Below, piece by piece: positions 9,327-17,196 of a stretch of DNA of 64,000 nucleotides. Each line of letters opens with the position of its first letter. The first letter of the stretch is position 1. Source of the DNA: Niabella sp. (GTDB taxonomy: Bacteria > Bacteroidota > Bacteroidia > Chitinophagales > Chitinophagaceae); contig JAGIAT010000001.1 in the NCBI GenBank assembly GCA_017744715.1, positions 620,001 to 684,000 on the forward strand, given 5' to 3'. The position numbers were made by a program, and so were the translations under genes. The notes under the pieces are model-generated. The model did no database searches and was not told the origin of the DNA. It saw only the letters and a program-made list of their open reading frames with translations.

Positions 9327-10283
9327 ATGCGATTTGAAAATCCGGTTCCGCTTTCAGAAATAGCAACCCTGATCGCCGCAAGGGTTGTTGGTGATTCCGG
9401 TGCAAAAGCAACGGGCATTAATGAAATTCATCAGGTGGAAAAGGGCGACCTTGTTTTTGTGGATCATCCCAAATATTACGATACCAGTATTCATTCGGCA
9501 GCCAGCTACATCATCATCAATGCAGAGCGGGAAGTACCCGAAGGTAAGGCCTTGCTGATTGTTGAAGAACCGTTTGAAGCGTATCTGAAAATTGTATCAA
9601 CGTTCCGGCCTTTCCGTCCTTCTATGGACCCTGTTGCGGCAACGGCTAAGGTTGGACCTGGTACTGTTATCATGCCCAATGTATACCTGGGCAATCATGT
9701 TACCATTGGCTCCAATTGCGTCATTTATCCCAACGTAACCATTATGGATTATTGTACCATTGGCGACGATGTGGTCATACAAAGCGGAACGGTTATCGGA
9801 AGCGATGCGTTCTACTATAATAAAAAAACCAACCGCCCGGTGCATTACAAACGTATGACCAGTTGCGGTACCGTTGAAATAGAAACGGGGGTGGAAATTG
9901 GTGCCGGTTGTACCATCGACCGGGGCGTTACCGGCGTAACCCGGATTGGTGCGGGTACCAAGATGGACAACCTGGTACACATCGGGCATGATACCCTGGT
10001 AGGGAAAAACTGTTTGTTTGCTGCCCAGGTAGGAATTGCCGGTGCGTCCGTTATTGAAGATGAGGTGATCTTATGGGGCCAGGTGGGTGTAAGTAAAACA
10101 TTGACCATTGGTAAAAATACAGTGGTGAATGCTCAAAGCGGGGTACCATCCTCCCTGGAAGGCGGCAAGGTGTATTTTGGCAGCCCGGCCGTTCCTGCAC
10201 GGGAAAAAATGAAGGAACTGGTGTGGATCAAACGGATCCCTCAGATGTGGGATCAGTTAAACAAAAGCGAATCATCCAGTTAG
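9327..10283 (+). CDS. lpxD: UDP-3-O-acylglucosamine N-acyltransferase (LpxD-type)
   Basis: 318 aa. A short N-terminal LpxD-type domain (about 1-100) is followed by a left-handed beta-helix of hexapeptide repeats (about 105-275; repeats such as IGSNCV, IGDDVV, IGAGTK, IGKNTV). The acyltransferase His is in LVHIGHDTLVG. The enzyme adds a 3-hydroxyacyl chain to UDP-3-O-acyl-GlcN in lipid A synthesis, in the cytoplasm at the inner membrane. It is not next to lpxC or lpxA; many Bacteroidota carry a second LpxD-like gene away from the main cluster, so this may be the paralogue. Confidence 0.85.
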   Translation: MRFENPVPLSEIATLIAARVVGDSGAKATGINEIHQVEKGDLVFVDHPKYYDTSIHSAASYIIINAEREVPEGKALLIVEEPFEAYLKIVSTFRPFRPSMDPVAATAKVGPGTVIMPNVYLGNHVTIGSNCVIYPNVTIMDYCTIGDDVVIQSGTVIGSDAFYYNKKTNRPVHYKRMTSCGTVEIETGVEIGAGCTIDRGVTGVTRIGAGTKMDNLVHIGHDTLVGKNCLFAAQVGIAGASVIEDEVILWGQVGVSKTLTIGKNTVVNAQSGVPSSLEGGKVYFGSPAVPAREKMKELVWIKRIPQMWDQLNKSESSS

Positions 10284-10337
10284 CAAAAAACTTAAGGATT
10301 CCTTTTATACCCGCGTTCTGCTTCGTACCTTGCGGCC

Positions 10338-12695
10338 ATGCAGGACTATTTAGCAGGATTGAATGAACGGCAGAAAGAGGCCGTATTACATATTAACGGC
10401 CCTTTGATGATCATCGCCGGCGCCGGTAGCGGAAAAACCAAGGTACTCACCACACGCATCGCCCACCTGATGGCAAAGGGCATTGATGCATTTAATATAC
10501 TGGCGCTTACATTTACCAATAAGGCTGCCCGGGAAATGAAGGAACGGATTGAGCGGATACTCGGAAACAATGAAGCCCGTAACCTGTACATCGGTACCTT
10601 TCACAGTGTATTTGCAAGGATCTTAAGGTCCGAAGCACACCGCCTGGGCTATCCCAATAGTTTTACCATTTATGATACCGATGATGCCAAAAGCGTTGTT
10701 AAAACGGTATTGAATGAAATGCAGCTGGATGACAAGCTGTATAAACCGGCTACCGTATATAACCGCATCTCGTCGGCGAAGAATGCGCTGGTAAGCCCGA
10801 TGGAGTATGCCACGGATTACCATATACAACAGGAAGACCTCCGGGCCAACCGGCCGGCCATTGCCAAGGTATATGATGCCTACTGCAAGCGCTGCTTTAA
10901 GAACGGGGCGATGGATTTTGACGACCTGCTGCTGAAATTTTACGAACTGTTAAAAACCTTCCCGGAGGTGTTGAGCAAATACCAGCATAAATTCCGGTAC
11001 ATCATGATTGATGAGTACCAGGATACCAATCCCGCCCAGTACGAGATCGTAAAACTGCTGGGGGCCATGCACGAAAATGTTTGCGTGGTGGGAGATGATG
11101 CACAAAGTATTTATAGCTTCCGCGGAGCAACCATCCAGAACATCCTGCAGTTTCAGAAAGACTATGACGATGTAAAAGTGGTAAAGCTGGAACAGAATTA
11201 CCGGAGTACCCAAACCATCATTCATGCGGCCAACGAAGTGATCCGGAATAACAAGGCGCAGATCCCGAAAGTACTGTTTACCGAAAATGCCAGCGGGGAA
11301 AAGATCCGGATCGTTCGCACCATGACGGATAACGATGAAGGAAAGTTTGTAGCAGATACCATCCAGGAACAAAAGCTGCGCAATCATTTTTCTAATAAGG
11401 ATTTCGCCATTTTATACCGTACCAATGCACAAAGCCGCGCTTTTGAAGAAGCGCTGCGCCGCATGAATATTCCCTATACCATGTACGGGGGGGTGAGCTT
11501 CTATCAGCGGAAGGAAATAAAAGACCTGGTGGGCTACCTGCGGCTGATCGTAAACAGCCGGGATGAGGAAGCGCTTAAACGGATCATTAACTATCCGGTA
11601 AGAGGCATTGGTAAAACCACCATCGACCGCGTACTGCTGCTGGCCAATACGCACCAGATCACCATGTGGGAAGTGCTGGAAAAAGCCGATCAGCTGGGCT
11701 TTCGGGCCGGTACGCTGAGCGCGATCCAGGATTTTGTGATCATGATCAAGAGCTTCTCCAGCATGCTGCAAAAACAGAATGCCTATGATGTGGCTTTTCA
11801 TGTGGGAAAACAAACCAACCTGGTAAAGGAACTTTTTAATGATAAAAGCACCGAGGGGCTGCAGCGTTATGAGAACATCCAGGAATTGCTGAACTCTATT
11901 AAAGAGTGGGTGGAAAGCCCGGATAACGAAGAAGGCGAGGTGATTGATAAAACCCTGGGAGCCTACCTGCAGCAGATCACTTTATTAACGGACTCCGATA
12001 ATAAGGATCCGGACGCCGACACCGTAAAGCTAATGACCATTCACGCGGCAAAGGGGCTGGAATTTGCCTGTGTTTTTGCGGCCGGACTGGAAGAACAGCT
12101 GTTCCCCAATGCCATGGCCATTAATACCCGGGAAGAACTGGAAGAAGAACGGCGTTTGTTTTATGTAGTGGTTACCCGGGCCAAAAATAAACTATGGATC
12201 ACCTATGCAAATACCCGTTATAAATTTGGTTCGCTGGTGCAGAATGAACCCAGCCGGTTTATTGAAGAATTACCCAAAGACCATATCGATAATACCTATG
12301 CCGGAGGTGGCACTAAAATGCAAAGTTCCTTTGGATTTGGCAGTACCGGTTCTGTATATGAACGGATGAACGGCGGCGGATGGAGCACCGGTAAAAGCGC
12401 CCTTTCTGCCGAAAAGAAATACGGCCCGCCACCCGCAAAGAAAACAACCCCGGAATACTTAGGACCCAAACCCGAAGCCAAAAAAGTGGTGGAACATACC
12501 CCTTCCGTCGACTTCCAGGCCAGCGATACCAATGATATTGCCGTAGGTCAAAAAGTGGAGCACCAGAAATTTGGCTTCGGCGAGGTGCTGAAACTGGAAG
12601 GCAGCCAGCATAACAGGATGGCGATCATCCGGTTTGATGTGAACGGCGAAAAGAAAATCCTGCTGAATTACGCCCGGTTAAAAATTTTATCCTGA
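10338..12695 (+). CDS. UvrD/PcrA-family ATP-dependent DNA helicase
   Basis: 785 aa SF1A helicase. N-terminal Q motif LNERQKEAV, Walker A AGAGSGKTK (about 27-35), Walker B IMIDEYQDTNPAQ, motif III GDDAQSIYSFRGA, motif IV YRSTQT, motif V LMTIHAAKGLEF and motif VI RRLFYVVVTRAK. The C-terminus ends in the PcrA/UvrD Tudor-like segment (VGQKVEHQKFGFGEVLKLEG). Role: 3'-5' unwinding in nucleotide excision repair and replication-fork maintenance. A TACCTTGC sequence lies 4 nt before the ATG, so the transcript may be near-leaderless. Whether to call it uvrD or pcrA cannot be settled here. Confidence 0.95.
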   Translation: MQDYLAGLNERQKEAVLHINGPLMIIAGAGSGKTKVLTTRIAHLMAKGIDAFNILALTFTNKAAREMKERIERILGNNEARNLYIGTFHSVFARILRSEAHRLGYPNSFTIYDTDDAKSVVKTVLNEMQLDDKLYKPATVYNRISSAKNALVSPMEYATDYHIQQEDLRANRPAIAKVYDAYCKRCFKNGAMDFDDLLLKFYELLKTFPEVLSKYQHKFRYIMIDEYQDTNPAQYEIVKLLGAMHENVCVVGDDAQSIYSFRGATIQNILQFQKDYDDVKVVKLEQNYRSTQTIIHAANEVIRNNKAQIPKVLFTENASGEKIRIVRTMTDNDEGKFVADTIQEQKLRNHFSNKDFAILYRTNAQSRAFEEALRRMNIPYTMYGGVSFYQRKEIKDLVGYLRLIVNSRDEEALKRIINYPVRGIGKTTIDRVLLLANTHQITMWEVLEKADQLGFRAGTLSAIQDFVIMIKSFSSMLQKQNAYDVAFHVGKQTNLVKELFNDKSTEGLQRYENIQELLNSIKEWVESPDNEEGEVIDKTLGAYLQQITLLTDSDNKDPDADTVKLMTIHAAKGLEFACVFAAGLEEQLFPNAMAINTREELEEERRLFYVVVTRAKNKLWITYANTRYKFGSLVQNEPSRFIEELPKDHIDNTYAGGGTKMQSSFGFGSTGSVYERMNGGGWSTGKSALSAEKKYGPPPAKKTTPEYLGPKPEAKKVVEHTPSVDFQASDTNDIAVGQKVEHQKFGFGEVLKLEGSQHNRMAIIRFDVNGEKKILLNYARLKILS

Positions 12696-12722
12696 TTTTT
12701 TTCTTAATATTAGAAAAAAGTT
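12696..12722 (+). terminator. AT-rich hairpin after the helicase gene
   Basis: Directly after the TGA, TTTTTTCT and AGAAAAAA (about 12698-12720) can pair around a TAATATT loop, and GTTTTATT follows. The stem has only A-T pairs apart from one C-G, so it is a weak terminator candidate. Confidence 0.35.
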
Positions 12723-12899
12723 TTATTCTTACTCCTTGATTATTAATTAAATAAAATCAAAGGCGATGACCATTGCATAAAATTTGGAATCAGTTTACAA
12801 TAATTGGAACAAGTTTTGCCCTCAAAGAAATATTAACATTTACTGAACATTCGCTGAATGGGCAGCATGGTGGTTGAATCAAATGTGCGAATAATAGTC

Positions 12900-13529
12900 A
12901 TGGATAATGAACGGGTTATATCATTTGACGATCACGGTTGTTATTTTTTAACACTGGAAACCGTTGATCTTACCGATATCTTTATCAGGCCGGTGTACAA
13001 ACAAATTATTGTACACACGCTTAATCATTATATCACCAGTAAAGGGCTGATTGTATACGGCTGGTGCCTGATGCCAAGCAAGCTATACATTATCTGTCAG
13101 GTACAAAAAAACATATCGTTTAAAGAACTCCGGAAAGCCTTCAAACAATTCACCACAGAAAAAGTAATCGAGGCTATTTATAATGAACCTGAAGAACGCC
13201 GGCAATGGCTGATAGAGCATTTTCAGCGGAACTATGGTTTTTTAGGAGCGCAAAAAAAACTGGAAGTTTGGAAACGGGTAAAGGAAATGCTTTCTATTGA
13301 CCTGGCGCGCCCGGAGATTATGGCCGAGCACCTGGAATTACTTCACAATATCCCGGTACAGGAACGGATCGTACGGTATGCATCGGATTTTATTTACAGT
13401 TCTGCTTCCGACTATGAAACCGGTACCGAGGGGCTGGTAAAGATCGCCCGGCTTAGCGCGGTGGAGCAGGCCCTGGACGATATTGAAAACCGTAAAAGCA
13501 TGTTTAAGACAAAATTTAATCGCCGATAA
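12900..13529 (+). CDS. RAYT/IS200-like transposase relative lacking the HUH motif
   Basis: 209 aa from the ATG at 12900; the frame is open to an ATG at 12858, but that 14-residue extension is not typical of the family. It follows the Bacteroidota REP-associated (Y1, Transposase_17) pattern: CYFLTLETVDLTDIF, TLNHYITSKGLIVYGWCLMPS, FKELRKAFKQFTTEKVIEAI, ERRQWLIEHF, and C-terminal FIYSSASDYETGTEGLVKI. Where active members have MPNHxH, this has MPSKLY, so both metal-binding His are replaced (K61, Y63), and the usual nearby Tyr is Phe (KQFTTEK). It is therefore unlikely to cut DNA. The frame is intact, so it may be domesticated. No flanking inverted repeats or target duplications seen. Confidence 0.8.
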   Translation: MDNERVISFDDHGCYFLTLETVDLTDIFIRPVYKQIIVHTLNHYITSKGLIVYGWCLMPSKLYIICQVQKNISFKELRKAFKQFTTEKVIEAIYNEPEERRQWLIEHFQRNYGFLGAQKKLEVWKRVKEMLSIDLARPEIMAEHLELLHNIPVQERIVRYASDFIYSSASDYETGTEGLVKIARLSAVEQALDDIENRKSMFKTKFNRR

Positions 13530-13551
13530 AAAATATCAGCGGTTAAACAAA

Positions 13552-13559
13552 TATTTTTG
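13552..13559 (+). promoter_or_regulatory. possible -7 box for the GH25 gene
   Basis: TATTTTTG matches TAnnTTTG. The surrounding bases AAATATTTTTGCC are the same as those before the SusC gene at 58537-58549. No good TTG box is visible at the right distance. It directly abuts the hairpin at 13559-13582. Confidence 0.3.
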
Positions 13560-13592
13560 CCGGGTCCGTTCAGGAACCCGGCAAATTTTTTT
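13559..13592 (+). terminator. rho-independent terminator after the RAYT-like gene
   Basis: GCCGGGT (13559-13565) pairs perfectly with ACCCGGC (13576-13582) around a 10-nt loop, followed by AAA and seven T. The upstream part of the next open frame runs through this hairpin, a reason to start the GH25 gene after it. Confidence 0.75.
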
Positions 13593-14381
13593 ATGGTCAG
13601 AAAAAAAAGAAGGCGGAAGAAAAAAGGCATGTCGTACCAGTGGAAACTGGTCTTATCCCTGCTGGTGCTGGCCTTGCTGGTGGGCGGATTGTTTTTGCTG
13701 GACTGGAGCCGGCGGTTTGAGCTTGAGGTAAAGCGGTACCCGGAGTTTGGGATCGAGATCCCGGTAGACTATTCCCTGCATGGTATTGACGTATCCCGGT
13801 ATCAAAAGCGGATTAACTGGGAGGCGGTAAGGAGCATGGATATCCAGAACATCCGCATCGGCTTTGCGTTTATTAAGGCTACCGAAGGCGAAAAAGACCT
13901 GGATGTACAGTTTAAACGTAACTGGAAACAAGCCCGCCAAAGCGGATTGCCTGCCGGCGCCTATCATTTTTTTATTCCGTCTAAGGACCCTGTAAAACAG
14001 GCCGTAAATTTTATTAAAAATGTAACGCTGAAACCGGGCGATCTGCCACCCGTACTGGACGTGGAACAAACCAATAATCTTCCGGCATCGGTGATCCAGG
14101 CCCGTTCAAAAGTATGGTTGCGACTGGTAGAACAGCATTACGGTGTAAAGCCGGTTATTTATACCAATGCCGACTTTTATGAAAAATACCTGGGTAAGTC
14201 TTTTGATGATTACCCGCTGTGGGTGGCGCACTATTACGAAAAACGGAAACCACGAATAAAACGCGACTGGACCTTATGGCAGCACAATGATGCGGGGCAC
14301 GTAAACGGCATCGATGCAAATGTAGACTTTAATGTTTTTAACGGGGATTCCGTCGCCTTCCGGGCTTTTTTGATCAAATAA
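13593..14381 (+). CDS. GH25 lysozyme (muramidase), membrane-anchored
   Basis: 262 aa from the ATG at 13593; the longer frame from 13557 would translate the preceding terminator hairpin. N-terminus MVRKKRRRKKKGM is strongly basic, followed by one hydrophobic helix (about 17-39), so the enzyme is probably a type II anchored or exported protein. GH25 motifs: GIDVSRYQKRINWEAV, FAFIKATEGEKDLD, acid/base motif LDVEQ (DxE) and WTLWQHN, ending VDFNVF. It cleaves the beta-1,4 bond between MurNAc and GlcNAc. It stands alone and is probably a cell-wall remodelling enzyme; no phage genes are nearby to suggest an endolysin. Confidence 0.9.
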   Translation: MVRKKRRRKKKGMSYQWKLVLSLLVLALLVGGLFLLDWSRRFELEVKRYPEFGIEIPVDYSLHGIDVSRYQKRINWEAVRSMDIQNIRIGFAFIKATEGEKDLDVQFKRNWKQARQSGLPAGAYHFFIPSKDPVKQAVNFIKNVTLKPGDLPPVLDVEQTNNLPASVIQARSKVWLRLVEQHYGVKPVIYTNADFYEKYLGKSFDDYPLWVAHYYEKRKPRIKRDWTLWQHNDAGHVNGIDANVDFNVFNGDSVAFRAFLIK

Positions 14382-14541
14382 AACGGGGACTAAAAGAGCG
14401 GCGTTGAGGCCTTTCGGATAAGGATTGGTATCGTATAGCGCCGCCAGCAAATACGGGATCTCCGGTGATCAATACCGGCACTATCCATCATCCCGCGGGA
14501 ATGCCGCAGGATATTTTTCGAACGCGCTGTGCACGAATGAA

Positions 14542-14575
14542 CGGCTGGAAACAGCCGCCTTCCGTTATTTTTTTG
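14542..14575 (+). terminator. possible terminator after the GH25 gene
   Basis: CGGCTG-gaaa-CAGCCG (14542-14557), a 6-bp stem with a GAAA tetraloop, followed by CCTTCCGTTATTTTTTT. The T-run is offset by about 9 nt and the 3' end overlaps the tail of the convergent cytochrome gene. Confidence 0.4.
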
Positions 14576-14894
14576 CGTTCGTATTTACATATTGCGTTAC
14601 CTGGGATATCTGAAGATCGTTGAGCTTCGCTTTTTTTACCATTGAATTCAGGATCGGTTTCCATTCGTCCTGCGTCCAGTCGGCTACATTCTTTGCCTTA
14701 TGGCATTTGGTACACTTGATTTCATAAATGGCTTTTCCGGCTACCAGCGGGTTACTGGAACTAAAGTCTGCGGTATCGGCCTTGTTGCCGGCTACGGGCT
14801 CTACCGGCCTGTTGGGTATGGTAGGCGCTGCCTTGCGGGTACAGCTGAAAATGACAACAGCGGATACAAAAAACAGACCTGCTAATTTCTTCAT
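14565..14894 (-). CDS. small c-type cytochrome lipoprotein (copy 1)
   Basis: 109 aa with a lipoprotein signal (MKKLAGLFFVSAVVIFSC). The mature protein has one haem-binding CTKCH after IYEIK, an axial-ligand Met candidate in ILNSMVKKAKL, and the C-terminal helix ISQVTQYVNTNAKK. This is a minimal monohaem cytochrome c fold tethered to the membrane, probably an electron carrier in the periplasm. It is a close paralogue of the gene that precedes it on the same strand (14992-15309): same layout, same CTKCH, same VNTNAKK/VYANAKK end. The partner oxidase or dehydrogenase is not in the window. Confidence 0.85.
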   Translation of the reverse strand: MKKLAGLFFVSAVVIFSCTRKAAPTIPNRPVEPVAGNKADTADFSSSNPLVAGKAIYEIKCTKCHKAKNVADWTQDEWKPILNSMVKKAKLNDLQISQVTQYVNTNAKK

Positions 14895-14942
14895 ATACTC
14901 TGGAATGGTTTATGCAATATTAACTATAAGCGGTTAAAAAAT

Positions 14943-14969
14943 AAAAAACCTCCTGTTAAAAGGAGGTTT
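14943..14969 (-). terminator. terminator between the two cytochrome genes
   Basis: On the minus strand AAACCTCC (14962-14969) and GGAGGTTT (14946-14953) form an 8-bp stem with an 8-nt loop, followed by TTTAT. It ends the transcript of the 14992-15309 gene, so the two paralogues need not be cotranscribed. Confidence 0.75.
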
Positions 14970-14991
14970 ACTTTTTTATAATAAGGTGGTA

Positions 14992-15309
14992 TTATTTTTT
15001 TGCATTGGCATATACATAAGCAGAAACCTGCTCTACTTCTTCCCTGCTTAGCTTGGCCTTTTTCGACATAGCTGCCAGTATCGGCCGCAGCTCTTCATAT
15101 GATTTGGAAGCAACGGCTTTGTCCTTAGCTCCATGACACTTGGTACATTTTGTAGTAAAAATAGTATGCCCTGCATCAATGGTTGCCTGCTTACTGCTGA
15201 CGCTGGAGGCTTCAGGAATCACGGCGTCTGTAGTTGACGGAGACGCTTTAGGGGTACAGGCAATAGCTGCTGCCAGAACGATGTATGCACAAAGAATTAT
15301 TTTTTTCAT
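14992..15309 (-). CDS. small c-type cytochrome lipoprotein (copy 2)
   Basis: 105 aa, lipoprotein signal MKKIILCAYIVLAAAIAC. Haem motif CTKCH (KCTKCHGAKD), possible axial Met in ILAAMSKKAKL, C-terminal helix VEQVSAYVYANAKK. The linker between lipid anchor and haem domain is Ser/Thr/Ala-rich, typical of a tether. Tandem duplicate of the 14565-14894 gene, with its own terminator. Likely a periplasm-facing electron carrier; the redox partner is unknown. Confidence 0.85.
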   Translation of the reverse strand: MKKIILCAYIVLAAAIACTPKASPSTTDAVIPEASSVSSKQATIDAGHTIFTTKCTKCHGAKDKAVASKSYEELRPILAAMSKKAKLSREEVEQVSAYVYANAKK

Positions 15310-15432
15310 AAACGATGGTTTCTATAAAATTAGCAATAAATAAGCCAACTTACAATTCTATGACAATTATTTTTTTGCTTCCGGCTTCTGGGGCTATAAA
15401 ACAGGAACCAGGAGTCGGGGCCGGAGGAAGCA

Positions 15433-16404
15433 CTACCAGGATTGCAGTAACTGGTCAATAATACTTTTTATCCGGTTTTCCCGTTCGGGATAACTGCCAT
15501 GGATTTTGACATAGGGAAGCTGCCGTTGCTGCAAGGCCTGCTCAAACAGCAGCAGCATTTCTTTTCTGCGGTGTCCCTGGTCGCGTAAAGGATCGGCCAC
15601 CCAGGGCGTATCGATATCCAGTAACAGATAAAGATCATACCGGGTACATTGCTCCAGTTTACAGATCTCCGGCGGAACATGGTTCAGGTACAGACGGGAG
15701 TAGATGGCGGTGGTAATGGCATCGGTATCGCAGAACAGGAGCCGGTTTGCTCTTTGGGATTGTTCCTGTATGTATTGATGCTGAAGCCGGCCGATGGCAA
15801 TGATGTCGGTTTCTGAAAACTCATTGGACGTGAGCAGATCCCGGGCCGCTTCAGGCACATAAGCAGTATGGTAATGCCGGGCCATTTTTATGGCAAGGGT
15901 TGTTTTTCCCGTACTCTCCGGTCCATAAAAACAGATCTTTTTGAGAAAGTAAGGCTGAATGTGTGCGGGTATAAAATTCCAGTGGGTGAGTGGCCGGTTT
16001 CGTATGGCGGTTGCCGCAACCGGTACCTGGTTCCGTGCTTCGTCGAAGCAGAGATGTTGCGCATTCATATGTCGGGCAAAGGGTGGACCATACGATTCTG
16101 AACTGATAAGTACATGGATGGGCTGATAGACCGCTTTCATTTTTTGCGCCCAGATACGGGTGCGGTCTTCAAGCGGCAGGGTTTCATCATCGAAATCGTC
16201 TTTGATAATATGGGGCTTAATTTTCGGATCGAAGCCAAATTGCTCCCGGAGCCATGAAAAACGCAGATGGCCGTCGATAGGATCGGCATCAGTATAACTC
16301 ATAGAAACGATTAGCTCGTCGCAGTGCTGCGCGGCAAAGTTAATAAGTGCTATATGTCCCTTGTGCAAGGGCATAAACTTTCCTATGACCAGTCCCCGTA
16401 TCAT
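15433..16404 (-). CDS. nadR: NadR-type NMN adenylyltransferase / ribosylnicotinamide kinase
   Basis: 323 aa. The chosen ATG (16402-16404) overlaps the pnuC TGA in an ATGA junction, giving the N-terminus MIRGLVIGKFMPLHKGH, which is the nucleotidyltransferase motif (GKFxPLHxGH). Adenylyltransferase domain about 1-155; kinase domain about 160-320 with Walker A GPESTGKTT. No N-terminal helix-turn-helix is present, so unlike the E. coli protein it would not be a repressor. It phosphorylates nicotinamide riboside and adenylates NMN to NAD. The overlap with pnuC, which imports the substrate, fits a salvage operon. Confidence 0.92.
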   Translation of the reverse strand: MIRGLVIGKFMPLHKGHIALINFAAQHCDELIVSMSYTDADPIDGHLRFSWLREQFGFDPKIKPHIIKDDFDDETLPLEDRTRIWAQKMKAVYQPIHVLISSESYGPPFARHMNAQHLCFDEARNQVPVAATAIRNRPLTHWNFIPAHIQPYFLKKICFYGPESTGKTTLAIKMARHYHTAYVPEAARDLLTSNEFSETDIIAIGRLQHQYIQEQSQRANRLLFCDTDAITTAIYSRLYLNHVPPEICKLEQCTRYDLYLLLDIDTPWVADPLRDQGHRRKEMLLLFEQALQQRQLPYVKIHGSYPERENRIKSIIDQLLQSW

Positions 16405-17015
16405 GCCGGCTGGGATGAATAGGAGCGGTATTCCCTTACCCAATGAAGAAATCCAAAGAGCACGATGCCGGTAAATACCAGGTACTCCAGGCTATAAAAC
16501 CGGATGCCCTTTACGTAATAAAGCACCGTAGCAGTAATATCTACCAACATCCAGATGATCCAGCACTCGATCTTTTTCTGGATCATGTAAAAGGTGGCCA
16601 GGATGCTCATGATCATAATAAAAGAATCTGCAAACGGAAACGAACTGGGCGCAGAAAAAATGTTGGGCAACCATTCATGCAGACGGCCTGCAAAGTTTCC
16701 CAGCAGGAACGTGCCGGCGCCGGCAATCAGGATGGTGCGTGTTAACTGCGCCGGTTTCATAAAGCTCACTTTCAGCTGTTTTTTGGTATCTGCTTCAAAT
16801 GTCCTGGGGTGTGCCCAGCGCCACCAGCCCAGTATGTTGGTGATAAAAAAGAAGATCTGCAGGAACATATCCGGATACAGATGTACCTGGTAGTACAGCC
16901 AGAAGGAGAGGAGCACATTTACAATACCTACAGGCCAGCTGATAATATGAGCCCGGGCAGAAAGCCAGGTGGCCGCAAGCCCGGTAAGTACGCCAAAAAA
17001 TTCCAGGTAGCTCAT
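16401..17015 (-). CDS. pnuC: PnuC-family nicotinamide riboside transporter
   Basis: 204 aa from the ATG at 17015 (MSYLEFFGVLTGL). The frame is open far upstream, but that part overlaps the serS terminator and serS itself and is not protein-like. About seven hydrophobic segments; family motifs SWPVGIVNVLLSFWLYYQ, FITNILGWWRW and WIIWMLVDI. Inner-membrane facilitator for nicotinamide riboside, trapped inside by NadR phosphorylation; the two genes are translationally coupled (ATGA). A start somewhat upstream of 17015 at a non-ATG codon cannot be ruled out, because many PnuC proteins have about 20 more N-terminal residues. Confidence 0.9.
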   Translation of the reverse strand: MSYLEFFGVLTGLAATWLSARAHIISWPVGIVNVLLSFWLYYQVHLYPDMFLQIFFFITNILGWWRWAHPRTFEADTKKQLKVSFMKPAQLTRTILIAGAGTFLLGNFAGRLHEWLPNIFSAPSSFPFADSFIMIMSILATFYMIQKKIECWIIWMLVDITATVLYYVKGIRFYSLEYLVFTGIVLFGFLHWVREYRSYSSQPA

Positions 17016-17153
17016 AGAATAGCCCAGTACATGGAACAGCTCGGTTTGTATGTCAAAAATATTTTTCAGCGCAATTTGTTTTTGTCCCGCTGGTTCACCG
17101 GGCGTGGGGTATTGCCTGCGCTCCAATCTCAAATTTCCAGCGCCAATACAAAA

Positions 17154-17190
17154 GCTGAGCGCTGAAAGCCTATAACTTTCAGCGCTCAGC
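17154..17190 (-). terminator. perfect 15-bp hairpin between serS and pnuC
   Basis: GCTGAGCGCTGAAAG (17154-17168), loop CCTATAA, then its exact reverse complement (17176-17190). It starts 7 bp after the serS stop on the minus strand. There is no good T-run after it, so it may act as a 3' stabilising or processing hairpin. Its arms resemble the GCTGAAAG/CTTTCAGC repeats seen in other gaps. Confidence 0.6.
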
Positions 17191-17196
17191 GGTCTT

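Noticed and set aside
13593..14381. GH25 enzyme as a prophage endolysin
   Set aside because: No holin or structural phage genes nearby, and the N-terminal membrane anchor fits a chromosomal cell-wall enzyme.
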